DNA of 28,640 nucleotides. Origin: Oscillospiraceae bacterium (GTDB taxonomy: Bacteria > Bacillota_A > Clostridia > Oscillospirales > Oscillospiraceae). Under the pieces are notes generated by a model. That model saw only the letters and a program-made list of their open reading frames with translations. It searched no databases and had not been told where the DNA came from. This document shows, piece after piece, positions 1 to 7,055 of this stretch; the stretch's first letter is position 1, and each line of letters opens with the position of its first letter. Both the position numbers and the translations under genes were made by a program. The DNA lies in contig JAFQDR010000196.1 of assembly GCA_017415945.1 (NCBI GenBank), positions 1 to 28,640 on the forward strand, in the 5' to 3' direction.

Positions 1-80
1 CTATATTCTACAAAGTGTAATGGATACTTCAATCCCTAATTTCAAAAATATTAAATTGTGCAAATTAAGCCGATTCAAAA

Positions 81-111
81 ACAACCGCAGCAGATTAACC
101 GCTGCGGTTGT
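81..111 (-). terminator. Rho-independent terminator of the cupin gene
   Basis: Perfect 11-bp inverted repeat ACAACCGCAGC / GCTGCGGTTGT (81-91 with 101-111) around a 9-nt loop. Read on the minus strand, the stem is followed by TTTTG. It lies 42 nt downstream of the cupin stop codon and would end the minus-strand DUF308-cupin transcript. Confidence 0.75.
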
Positions 112-152
112 TAACTGTCTTATGAGCTCCGCCCCTTTGGCGAGGTCTTTGA

Positions 153-515
153 TTATTCTACCTTCTGCTTTTCAAAGAGGATCAGCGCGATCATTTCCAG
201 AGGCTCGTCCTTGCGGTTGATGATGCCGTGGCCTTCCCCGGGAAGGGTATGGGTCACATCCCCGGGCTTTACGGTGACGATATTGCCGTTGTCATTGTAT
301 TCGCCCTCACCCTTGAGGATGTAGTAAATTTCCCCGTCGCCGTTGTGGACGTGGTAGCCCACGCCGCAGTCCTTTTCGATGACGATATGGGCAAATACTC
401 TGCCGGAATTGAAGATATCCCCATTGGATTCGATAAGATCGGTTCTCTTAATATAGCCGGGGCCGCCCGCCATATTGTTGATTACGCCGGCCTCAGGTCT
501 GATGATTTTGCTCAT
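153..515 (-). CDS. Small single-domain cupin protein
   Basis: 120 residues, almost entirely one cupin beta-barrel. The metal-binding motif 1 is visible as GYHVH..GDGEIYYILKGEG (two His and a Glu in the usual spacing) and motif 2 as PGDVTHTLPGEGHGI with its His. Such stand-alone cupins bind a divalent metal and are sugar isomerases, dioxygenases or ligand sensors; the substrate cannot be read from the sequence. The start has a GGAG ribosome site 6-7 nt upstream. It lies 21 nt after the DUF308 gene on the same strand, so the two are probably co-transcribed from the promoter at 1328-1356. Confidence 0.88.
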   Translation of the reverse strand: MSKIIRPEAGVINNMAGGPGYIKRTDLIESNGDIFNSGRVFAHIVIEKDCGVGYHVHNGDGEIYYILKGEGEYNDNGNIVTVKPGDVTHTLPGEGHGIINRKDEPLEMIALILFEKQKVE

Positions 516-536
516 ATGGATTCTCCTTATTTCAGT

Positions 537-1292
537 TTATTTCTTGAAAAAGCTGAAAATGCTGCCCTTGCCTTCGGGCTGATTGGTCTTTTCACGGCTC
601 TCCTCAATGAGGTCACGGACTTGGATGCCGCTTTCGATCACGTCGGGCAGCTCCTCCTCGGGCTCGGGACGGGGAGCAGGGGCCGTCGCCACGGGCATGG
701 GCTTCACCGCCTGCATGGGGTCGGCAATGGGTGCGGGAACATCGATTGCAGGCTCCTTCTTCAGAGTGAACGCAATAAACAGCACCGTCAGCAGGTTCAG
801 TACACCATCGGCGATCAGACCGCCCGATACCATTTGCTGCACATATTGATCCAGACCGAAGGGCTTCAGCAGCAGGCATACGCCCCAGCCGATGCAGATC
901 AGCACAGCCAGCAGCTGCAAAAACCAAACGCTGCTGCCAAGACGCTTGGCATCCAGCACTACCTGGATCTTAAACACACAGTCCACCAGCATACACACCG
1001 CCAGCACCTGAGGCAGCAGCTGCAGCATCTCCTGAGGATGCACCAGCAGCACGGTGCCCGCCGCAATGCTCAATACGCCAACAGAAAAGTCATACTGCTC
1101 CACCATGGCATTCACCTGGCGGACAAAATAGAACACGATCTTCACCAAGCCGAACAGCATGGCACCGCCGCCAACGATCATGCAGGCCATATCGGTGGAC
1201 AGCTCCGGCCACATGACCAGACACACACCCATAGCGACGAGGAAAATCGACAGCAGCAAATATGCCCAACGGATACGCTTCAGAAACTTCAT
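537..1292 (-). CDS. DUF308 (HdeD-like) integral membrane protein
   Basis: 251 residues. The first about 175 residues hold six hydrophobic segments in three pairs, the pattern of the DUF308/HdeD family of small membrane proteins; family members are linked to acid stress in enterobacteria but function in Firmicutes is unknown. Residues from about 178 on are cytosolic, rich in Pro, Ala and Glu (PAPRPEPEEELPD), and end in a basic FSFFKK tail. The ATG is preceded by GGGGGAG. It is the first gene of a likely two-gene unit with the cupin and is divergent from luxS, with both promoters in the 200-bp gap. Confidence 0.82.
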   Translation of the reverse strand: MKFLKRIRWAYLLLSIFLVAMGVCLVMWPELSTDMACMIVGGGAMLFGLVKIVFYFVRQVNAMVEQYDFSVGVLSIAAGTVLLVHPQEMLQLLPQVLAVCMLVDCVFKIQVVLDAKRLGSSVWFLQLLAVLICIGWGVCLLLKPFGLDQYVQQMVSGGLIADGVLNLLTVLFIAFTLKKEPAIDVPAPIADPMQAVKPMPVATAPAPRPEPEEELPDVIESGIQVRDLIEESREKTNQPEGKGSIFSFFKK

Positions 1293-1327
1293 GGGACACT
1301 CCCCCTTTTGTTTGCGATATATAAACC

Positions 1328-1356
1328 ATTATATCCGTACAGGCAACAAATTGCAA
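1328..1356 (-). promoter_or_regulatory. SigA-type promoter for the DUF308-cupin unit
   Basis: On the minus strand: -35 TTGCAA (1356-1351), 17-bp spacer, -10 TATAAT (1333-1328), about 35 nt ahead of the DUF308 start. Confidence 0.75.
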
Positions 1357-1410
1357 CAAAATCCGCACAGCATAGGGCAACAAGGTGTGAAGATTGTCTC
1401 ATGCATTTCA

Positions 1411-1439
1411 TTGATTTTGACGGAAGAAAGATTTATAAT
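1411..1439 (+). promoter_or_regulatory. SigA-type promoter for luxS-mtnN
   Basis: -35 TTGATT (1411-1416), 17-bp spacer, -10 TATAAT (1434-1439), 54 nt ahead of the luxS start. It is back to back with the DUF308 promoter. No S-box, SAH riboswitch or other leader structure fits in the short 5' UTR. Confidence 0.75.
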
Positions 1440-1493
1440 GATATCAAGGAAAGTGTTCCGTTTTTATATTGATAGCAATTGGAGGAATCCCCT

Positions 1494-1967
1494 ATGGAAA
1501 TTCAGCGTATCAAAAGCTTCGAGATCGACCACACTATTCTCGATCCCGGCTTTTACATTTCCCGTGTAGACGGTGACATCACCACCTTTGACCTGCGCAC
1601 CCGCAAGCCCAACACCGACAGCCTCATTACTCCCTCCACCATGCATACGCTGGAGCATATGTTTGCAACCTTCATCCGCAACAGCTCCATTGCGGAAAAC
1701 GTGGTGTACTTCGGGCCCATGGGCTGCCAGACGGGCTTCTACCTGCTGACCCGCAACGTCAGCCCCAAGGAGGTATTTGAGCAGACCAAGCTGGTTCTGC
1801 AGCAGATCATGGACTACGAAGGTCCCGTGTTCGGCTGCAGCCCCGTGGAATGCGGCAACTACAAGACCCTGAACCTGCAGACCGCCAAGGACGAGTGCGG
1901 TCCCTATCTGGAAGTGCTCAACAAGGTCACGGACTTCAGCTTCAGCTACCCGAAAGGAGATGCGTAA
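1494..1967 (+). CDS. luxS: S-ribosylhomocysteine lyase LuxS
   Basis: 157 residues, the usual LuxS length. LuxS cleaves S-ribosylhomocysteine to homocysteine and 4,5-dihydroxy-2,3-pentanedione, the precursor of autoinducer-2. The metal site is intact: H51-T-L-E54-H55 (HxxEH) supplies two His ligands and the catalytic Glu, and C120 in ECGNY is the third ligand; the catalytic Cys is C78 in GPMGCQTGFY. A TTG five codons upstream is in frame, but GGAGG at 1481-1485 lies between it and the ATG at 1494, so the ATG is the start. The stop codon is 3 nt from the mtnN start, making one operon that runs the whole SAH-to-homocysteine route. Confidence 0.97.
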   Translation: MEIQRIKSFEIDHTILDPGFYISRVDGDITTFDLRTRKPNTDSLITPSTMHTLEHMFATFIRNSSIAENVVYFGPMGCQTGFYLLTRNVSPKEVFEQTKLVLQQIMDYEGPVFGCSPVECGNYKTLNLQTAKDECGPYLEVLNKVTDFSFSYPKGDA

Positions 1968-1970
1968 GCC

Positions 1971-2654
1971 ATGAGAATCGGTATCATCGGCGCCATGCAG
2001 ATGGAAGTGGATGCTCTGCAGGCGGCTATGGAAGCACCTGTCCGCGAAACGATCAGCGGCATCACCTTCGTCAGCGGACGCATCGGCAGCCATGACATTG
2101 TTGCCGCACAGTGCGGCATCGGCAAGGTCTTTGCTGCCATGTGCGCACAGACCATGATTTTGAAGTACAGCCCCGAGGCCATCATCAACATCGGCGTGGC
2201 GGGCTCCGTCACCAAGGGGCTCAGTGTGCTGGATATTGCCGTTGCGGATCAGGTCTGCCAGCACGACATGGACACCAGCCCTATCGGCGACCCCGTAGGG
2301 CTCATCAGCGGCATCAATCAAATTTATTTCCCCGCCGACCCCAAGCTCATTGCCGTCATCGACCAAGCCGCCAAGGCCAAGGGCTGCCGCAGCATCGTCG
2401 CCACCGTGGCATCCGGGGACCAGTTTATCCACACCCAAGAGCAGAAGACCTTCATCCGTGAGACCTTCGGTGCCTCCGCAGCGGAAATGGAGGGTGGCAG
2501 CATCGGCCATGTATGCGCCGTGAACAAGGTGCCCTTCGCCGTACTGCGCACCATCTCCGACGGTGACGGTGCCGCCATGGACTATGCGGAATTTGCCCCC
2601 AAGGCAGCCATGCAGTCCATCGAGGTCATCCTGGAGGCATTGAAGCTGCTGTAA
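1971..2654 (+). CDS. mtnN: 5'-methylthioadenosine/S-adenosylhomocysteine nucleosidase
   Basis: 227 residues, full length for the MTA/SAH nucleosidase (Pfs) family. The enzyme removes adenine from SAH and methylthioadenosine and so makes the S-ribosylhomocysteine used by LuxS just upstream. Visible family features: N-terminal MRIGIIGAMQMEVDAL with the acidic residue E12, the GVAGS turn, AAEMEG near residue 172, and RTISDGDG carrying the catalytic Asp. The last motif is usually SDxAD; the family Asp is kept but the following residues differ slightly. The ribosome site AAAGGAG overlaps the end of luxS, a sign of translational coupling. A 9-bp hairpin (2683-2702) follows but has no T-run. Confidence 0.95.
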   Translation: MRIGIIGAMQMEVDALQAAMEAPVRETISGITFVSGRIGSHDIVAAQCGIGKVFAAMCAQTMILKYSPEAIINIGVAGSVTKGLSVLDIAVADQVCQHDMDTSPIGDPVGLISGINQIYFPADPKLIAVIDQAAKAKGCRSIVATVASGDQFIHTQEQKTFIRETFGASAAEMEGGSIGHVCAVNKVPFAVLRTISDGDGAAMDYAEFAPKAAMQSIEVILEALKLL

Positions 2655-2680
2655 CCTCGTCCTCGCAAACTCCGTATCAC

Positions 2681-2800
2681 TTTCCGTTCACAAGTGAACG
2701 GAGAGCGTTCACTTCGTTGCTCGTCCTCTTCGCTCTGCATCTTTTTCTATTCTAAATTCGCTAAAGCGAATTTTTATATAGTCTATTAAGATGCAGAGCG
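2681..2800. repeat. Nested palindromic repeat, copy 1
   Basis: Core at 2731-2800: outer arms CGCTCTGCATCTT / AAGATGCAGAGCG (2731-2743 with 2788-2800) enclose an inner palindrome AAATTCGCT-aa-AGCGAATTT (2754-2773). A short hairpin TCCGTTCAC-aa-GTGAACGGA (2683-2702) and AGAGCG sit to its left, like a shortened form of the side arm seen in copies 2 (2952-3161) and 3 (24738-24933). No coding potential. It fills the first part of the 534-nt gap between mtnN and the metallohydrolase. Confidence 0.7.
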
Positions 2801-2824
2801 GCAAGTCAACGACAGGCAAACACA

Positions 2825-2901
2825 GTAGGAGCGAACATTGTTCGCCCGCATCGCGCACACGGTTGACGCAAACTGTAAAATGATTTGCGCACCCGCCCTA
2901 C
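2825..2901. repeat. REP-like hairpin pair (inverted, second half degenerate)
   Basis: The first unit (+) at 2825-2849 is GTAGG followed by GCGAAC-att-GTTCGC. The second (-) at 2887-2901 reads GTAGGGCGGGTGCGC on the minus strand and lacks a clear return arm. The head-out inverted arrangement is that of a BIME. It belongs to the GTAG-headed family found across the window. Confidence 0.6.
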
Positions 2902-2951
2902 ATTTCATCTATACACACCCGTCCAAATCTACCCGCATACGCATACAAACT

Positions 2952-3161
2952 CGCTGCTGCATCTTTTCAATCCACACCAAATTCCCGAAGGGAATTTGAA
3001 ATAGAAAAAGATGCAGAGCGAAACGAGGTCGAGCAGTGGAATGAGCGCTCTTTTCTCGTTTGATTGAGCTAAGCAGCTTACACGAAGGGCTTCGGACTGC
3101 AAAGATATGAATCCGCAGCTGTACATTTGAACGAACAAACGAGAAAAAAGCGATATGGAAC
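2952..3161. repeat. Nested palindromic repeat, copy 2 (composite)
   Basis: Core at 2952-3020: outer arms CGCTGCTGCATCTTTT / AAAAGATGCAGAGCG and inner stem CAAATTCCC-gaa-GGGAATTTG (2978-2998). To the right lies a second inverted repeat, 3036-3062 with 3136-3161, whose inner 12 bp TTTTCTCGTTTG / CAAACGAGAAAA are perfect. The same two-part design, in the opposite orientation, is at 24738-24933. The element ends 27 nt before the metallohydrolase start codon. Confidence 0.7.
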
Positions 3162-3188
3162 TTGCGAGACCGCAAAGGAGGGTTTCTT

Positions 3189-4787
3189 ATGAAATTAACA
3201 TTCATCGGTGCTGCCCATGAAGTCACAGGCAGCTGCACACTCATCGAGGTAGGCTCTGTCCGCGGTCTGGTAGACTGCGGCATGGAACAGGGCAAGGACT
3301 TGTACGAAAACGTCGAGCTCCCCGTAAAGGCGGGAGACATTGACTTCGTGCTGCTGACCCACGCCCACATCGACCATTCGGGGAACCTGCCCCTATTGTA
3401 CAAAAACGGCTTCCGTGGGGTGGTGTACGCCACCGCCGCCACCTGTATGCTGGCAAACATCATGCTTCGTGACAGCGCCAACATCCAGATGCAGGACGCC
3501 GAGCGGGACAGCCGCAAGGAAATGCGCGCGGGCCGAGGACCTGTGGAACCCCGCTACACCATCGAGCACGCAGAGGGTCTGCTGAAGCTCATGCGCCCCT
3601 GCAGCTACAATGAAATGCTCCAAATCAACGAACACGTGACCATCCGCTTCAATGACGCGGGGCACCTCTTAGGCTCCGCATCCATCGAGGTATGGCTCCG
3701 TGAAGACAGCGAAGAACGAAAGGTGCTGTTCAGCGGTGACGTGGGCAACATCAACCAGCCCATCCTCCGCAACCCCGTCCCCGTGGAGGAGGCGGACTTC
3801 GTCATCATCGAATCCACCTACGGGGATCGTCTCCATGAGGAGCGGAAGAATGTGGTACAGCCCCTTGCAGCTTATTTGCAGGAGACCTTCGACCGCGGAG
3901 GCAATGTGGTCATCCCTGCCTTTGCTGTGGGACGTACTCAGGAAATGCTGTACTACCTGCGGGAGATCAAGAACGAGGGCTTGGTGAAGGGCCACCCCGA
4001 CTTCCCCGTGTATGTGGACAGTCCTCTGGCCGACAACTCCACCAGCGTATTCCTCCAGTGCGACAAGGATTTTCTGGACGAGGAAAGCCAATATATCATG
4101 GACTTGGGCATCAATCCCTTGGTATTCCCGGGGCTGAACACCACCCAATCCGTAGACGAATCCCGCGCCATCAACGCCGACCCCACCCCCAAGGTTATTA
4201 TTTCCGCATCGGGGATGTGTGACGCGGGGCGCATCCGCCACCATCTGAAGCACAACCTGTGGCGCAGCGAAAGCACCGTGCTGTTCGTTGGGTATCAGGC
4301 AGAGGGCACCATGGGCCGCAAGCTCATGGACGGTGCGGACACCGTGAAGATCTTCGGTGAGGAGATCGCCGTCCATGCGGAGATCGGCTGGCTCCCCGGC
4401 ATGAGCGGTCACGCCGACCGTGACGGGCTGCTGAAATGGATCGGCGCTCTGAAGCGCAAGCCCACCGCCGTATTCGTCAACCACGGGGAGGATCAGGTGT
4501 GCAGCATCTTCGCCGACACCCTCAGCGAGCAGCTGGGTTACACCGCCTACGCCCCCTACTCGGGCACCTGCTACAACCTGCTGACGGAGAAGTTCGAGGT
4601 GGTCACACAGGGCGTACCCGTAGTCAAGGGCGAAAAGCTCACCAAGTCCGCCCGTGTACTGGGCGAGCTGGTTGCCGCCGCGGAACGTCTGCTGCGTGTG
4701 GCAAAGACCTTGGGCGGCCGCTCCAATCGAGAGCTGCGCAGCTATACCGAACGCATCAACGCCATCATCGACAGAATGTTGGAGTAA
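3189..4787 (+). CDS. Beta-CASP metallo-beta-lactamase (CPSF/Ysh1-like RNA-processing type)
   Basis: 532 residues. N-terminal metallo-beta-lactamase fold with the zinc motif H58-A-H60-I-D62-H63, later metal-site residues in DAGHLLGSASIEVW and FSGDVGN, then a beta-CASP insert (VVIPAFAVGRTQEMLYYL, ISASGMCDAGRIRHHLKHNL, GYQAEGTMGR) and the closing motifs LPGMSGHADRDGLL and VFVNHGED. This is the COG1236-type architecture shared with eukaryotic CPSF73-like nucleases; bacterial members are predicted RNases, with the natural RNA unknown. The start used is the ATG with AAAGGAGGG at 3175-3183; an upstream in-frame TTG at 3162 lies before that ribosome site. The last about 60 residues look like a C-terminal helical extension. 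Confidence 0.9.
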   Translation: MKLTFIGAAHEVTGSCTLIEVGSVRGLVDCGMEQGKDLYENVELPVKAGDIDFVLLTHAHIDHSGNLPLLYKNGFRGVVYATAATCMLANIMLRDSANIQMQDAERDSRKEMRAGRGPVEPRYTIEHAEGLLKLMRPCSYNEMLQINEHVTIRFNDAGHLLGSASIEVWLREDSEERKVLFSGDVGNINQPILRNPVPVEEADFVIIESTYGDRLHEERKNVVQPLAAYLQETFDRGGNVVIPAFAVGRTQEMLYYLREIKNEGLVKGHPDFPVYVDSPLADNSTSVFLQCDKDFLDEESQYIMDLGINPLVFPGLNTTQSVDESRAINADPTPKVIISASGMCDAGRIRHHLKHNLWRSESTVLFVGYQAEGTMGRKLMDGADTVKIFGEEIAVHAEIGWLPGMSGHADRDGLLKWIGALKRKPTAVFVNHGEDQVCSIFADTLSEQLGYTAYAPYSGTCYNLLTEKFEVVTQGVPVVKGEKLTKSARVLGELVAAAERLLRVAKTLGGRSNRELRSYTERINAIIDRMLE

Positions 4788-5085
4788 GCATCTCATAAGC
4801 CCGATGTTATTTGATATTATTTAATAAAGGAACGATGGATAAAGGAGTACCTTCCCCTGGATAGGGGAAGGGGGACCGCTTGCGGTGGAAGAGGTCGATA
4901 TTGAATCCGCGAAGCGCACAATATAAATATTTTGCGGATTCGCCCAACTGCAACAGCATCGAAAAGCCTCACCGCTTACCTCCTCAGTCTCGTTTTTATG
5001 TTCGCACCCACATTTTGTATAATTATTACTTCTTTCGTGCGAACATAAAACGAGCCAGCTCCCCCTAAAAGGGGAAGCCACTCCT
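4788..5085. repeat. Cluster of nested inverted repeats, likely a non-coding mobile remnant
   Basis: This part of the gap after the metallohydrolase is almost all stem-loops: CCTTCCCCT-ggat-AGGGGAAGG (4850-4871); GAATCCGC ... GCGGATTC around 4913-4941; a long arm pair CTCGTTTTTATGTTCGCAC / GTGCGAACATAAAACGAG (about 4988-5006 with 5037-5054) with a one-base bulge; and GCTCCCCCT-aaaa-GGGGAAGC (about 5058-5078). The GGGGAAG-type ends resemble the CCTCCCCTT repeat at 25028-25085. No open frame with a ribosome site. MITE-like origin is inference. Confidence 0.55.
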
Positions 5086-5108
5086 AAAGCAGATATCCGA
5101 TGCAAAAA

Positions 5109-5133
5109 CGGGCGAACGCAGTTCGCCCCTACA
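5109..5133 (-). repeat. REP-like hairpin, GTAG-headed
   Basis: On the minus strand: GTAGGG head, then GCGAAC-tgc-GTTCGCCCG. A close relative of the copies at 16368-16392 and 17432-17456. It lies in the gap 5' of the kinase-like gene, before that gene's promoter. Confidence 0.65.
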
Positions 5134-5219
5134 CCGTACATTAGATTGGCGTGGGCACCATGACTCCGGTGCGGATTGCAGGAACATCCTCCCAAAATTG
5201 TGAACAATTTACCCTTGGA

Positions 5220-5248
5220 TTGACTGTCAAGCGGAATTGTGCTATATT
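5220..5248 (+). promoter_or_regulatory. SigA-type promoter for the pseudokinase-lectin gene
   Basis: -35 TTGACT (5220-5225), 17-bp spacer, -10 TATATT (5243-5248), 32 nt ahead of the ATG at 5281. Confidence 0.75.
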
Positions 5249-5280
5249 TGCGGTGTATATCTTCTATGGAGTGATTCCCT

Positions 5281-6681
5281 ATGTCTGAAGCAAATAAATT
5301 CATGGAGACCTATGCCGTAGGCGACCGCATCGGTGCGCTGTCCCCCGCAGAGTTCATCACCCTGATCGACGGGGTATGCGCCGCACTGGAGGCCAACGAG
5401 CTGCCCTTCCACGGGGGCGTGAATGCTGCCAATATCAGCTTGGACGAGGACGGCAATGTAGGTCTTGGCGAAGCACTGACGGATGAGGACCTGAAGTTCA
5501 CCGCCTACCAAATCGAATATATCGCACCTGAGGTATTCTGGGACAATAAACGCAGCGAGCAGGCGGATGTGTATTCCGTGGGTATGCTCATGTACGCATG
5601 GTCCAACGGCGGCTGTCTCCCCTTTCTGCTGCCCGATGCCTCTCCCACAGACCGTGCGGAGGCACTGCGCCGCAAGATGAGCGGGGAACGTTTCGAGCTG
5701 ACCCCCGTGTCCGAGACCCTGAACCTCATCATCGACAAAGCCACCGCATTTAAGCCCGAACGCCGCTACGCCACCGTGGCCCAGCTGCGAGAGGCCTTCG
5801 CCCTGTTCCGTGAGGAAACGGAAGCCGAGGGCGGTGCCGCCGCACTGGCGGAGCGCATGACCGTGCTGAAGGAAAAGCAGCTGCGGGAGGCCTCCATGAT
5901 GGCCAATATCTTAGCTGCCGCAGAAGCTGCCGCCTCCACAGGCCGCGGCGTGGCAGTGACCCCCAAGAAAACAAATAAGCGGGCCAAGACCGCCGCGCCC
6001 GTGAAACAAGAGGAGAAAAAGAAAATGAGCCTTCGTCCCCTGATCGCCGTTCTGCTGATCGCGGCTATTTTGATGGTAGCTGCCGTGGCTATGCAGTTCG
6101 GTGCCGACAACACCACCCTGGACAAGAACCCCAACGAAAACACCACCCCCAATGTGGGCACCAACGTCACGCCCACGGTTCCCGTGGCAGACCCCAATGC
6201 CTCTCCCGACATTACCCCTTATCTGCCCACCCCCACCCCCGAGACCTCTCCCGTTGTAGTTACACCTCCCCCCACCGTGGAGCCCATCGTCACCATCGAC
6301 ACCTCCAGATATAACGTGGTGAAGGCCGATGCAAGCTGGAACACCGCCGCAAACAACTGCATGGCAAACGGCGGCTATCTGGTGACCATCAACAACAAGG
6401 ACGAGTTTGCGGGTCTGTGCGCACTGGCTGACAAGCACCAGCTGGAAGCAGTGTGGGTAGGCGGCTTCCGCAAGAGCGGCAACATTGTCTGGCTCAACGG
6501 CGAAACCAGTGACTACATCCCTTGGGGCGCAGGCGAGCCCTCCTACCGTGATGTATACGGCAACTCCGAAAACTTCCTGCTGCTGGTGAAGAACGCCAAC
6601 GGCATTTGGGAATACTGCGATGCCATGGACGACGTGACCGCCACCTATTCCGGCCGCATGGGATACATCATGGAAAAGTAA
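5281..6681 (+). CDS. Degenerate protein-kinase domain, membrane segment and C-type-lectin-like domain
   Basis: 466 residues. Residues about 15-180 look like a Ser/Thr kinase C-lobe only: HGGVNAANI stands where HRDxKxxNI is expected (catalytic Asp and Lys missing), no DFG is seen, but YIAPEV (APE motif) and QADVYSVGMLMYAW (kinase DxxSxG pattern) are clear. There is no glycine-rich loop or VAIK lysine, so activity is unlikely; I call it a pseudokinase. After a charged linker comes a membrane helix (about 253-275), a Pro/Thr-rich spacer, and about 341-466 a C-type-lectin-like fold (WNTAANNCMANGGYLVTI, VWVGG, WLNGE, WGAGEPS, ENFL, W-x-YCD). Predicted topology: kinase-like part inside, lectin part outside. 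Single-gene unit with its own promoter and terminator. The ligand is unknown. Confidence 0.8.
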   Translation: MSEANKFMETYAVGDRIGALSPAEFITLIDGVCAALEANELPFHGGVNAANISLDEDGNVGLGEALTDEDLKFTAYQIEYIAPEVFWDNKRSEQADVYSVGMLMYAWSNGGCLPFLLPDASPTDRAEALRRKMSGERFELTPVSETLNLIIDKATAFKPERRYATVAQLREAFALFREETEAEGGAAALAERMTVLKEKQLREASMMANILAAAEAAASTGRGVAVTPKKTNKRAKTAAPVKQEEKKKMSLRPLIAVLLIAAILMVAAVAMQFGADNTTLDKNPNENTTPNVGTNVTPTVPVADPNASPDITPYLPTPTPETSPVVVTPPPTVEPIVTIDTSRYNVVKADASWNTAANNCMANGGYLVTINNKDEFAGLCALADKHQLEAVWVGGFRKSGNIVWLNGETSDYIPWGAGEPSYRDVYGNSENFLLLVKNANGIWEYCDAMDDVTATYSGRMGYIMEK

Positions 6682-6713
6682 AAAAGCACAATTGAATTTT
6701 GAACCAATTCTCC

Positions 6714-6758
6714 TCAGGGGCTGTTGCAGATTTTGCAACAGCCCCTGAAGTTTTCCGC
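6714..6758 (+). terminator. Rho-independent terminator
   Basis: A 15-bp stem TCAGGGGCTGTTGCA / TGCAACAGCCCCTGA (6714-6728 with 6734-6748), loop GATTT, followed by AGTTTTCC. 32 nt after the stop codon of the pseudokinase-lectin gene. Confidence 0.8.
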
Positions 6759-6762
6759 AGCC

Positions 6763-6936
6763 GTAGGGCGGCTGCTTGCTGCCGCCGTTTTTACGTTAAC
6801 AACAGTAGTTAAATTTGTGCATTGCAACAAAGTATGCGTTTTTTGGTATGTAACATCCTCGCTTAAACATGATACGATTTCACTTCCATTGGTGGTTATT
6901 TCACTGCACTGCGGCGGCAGCAAGCGGCTGCCCCAC
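6763..6936. repeat. Inverted pair of GTAG/GTGG-headed REP-like hairpins (BIME-like)
   Basis: Left unit (+) 6763-6787: GTAG head followed by a GGCGGC-type hairpin. Right unit (-) 6912-6936: GTGG head with the same hairpin. Including two flanking bases on each side the arms match at 23 of 27 positions. The 124-nt spacer is AT-richer and has no gene. A third close copy is at 25171-25196. This pair fills most of the 374-nt gap before the giant surface-protein gene. Confidence 0.65.
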
Positions 6937-6945
6937 GGTGCACCG

Positions 6946-6975
6946 TTGAATCCAAACACCGTGCCTTGTTATACT
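6946..6975 (+). promoter_or_regulatory. Promoter of the giant surface-protein gene
   Basis: -35 TTGAAT (6946-6951), 18-bp spacer, -10 TATACT (6970-6975), 80 nt ahead of the ATG. A second TATACT at 7016-7021 has no matching -35 box. Confidence 0.5.
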
Positions 6976-7055
6976 GCATCGGTCATTTTTTCGCTCCACT
7001 TTTCCGCAAATATGCTATACTGTATCCATAGAAAATGCACCCGAGGAGGTTCCCC

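Noticed and set aside
228..1472. Plus-strand frame of 414 codons over the cupin and DUF308 genes
   Set aside because: His/Gln-rich antisense translation; the minus-strand genes have promoters, ribosome sites and recognisable domains.
3036..3161. Long inverted repeat as terminator of mtnN
   Set aside because: It is almost 400 nt after mtnN and lies within a composite repeat also found elsewhere, so repeat origin explains it better.
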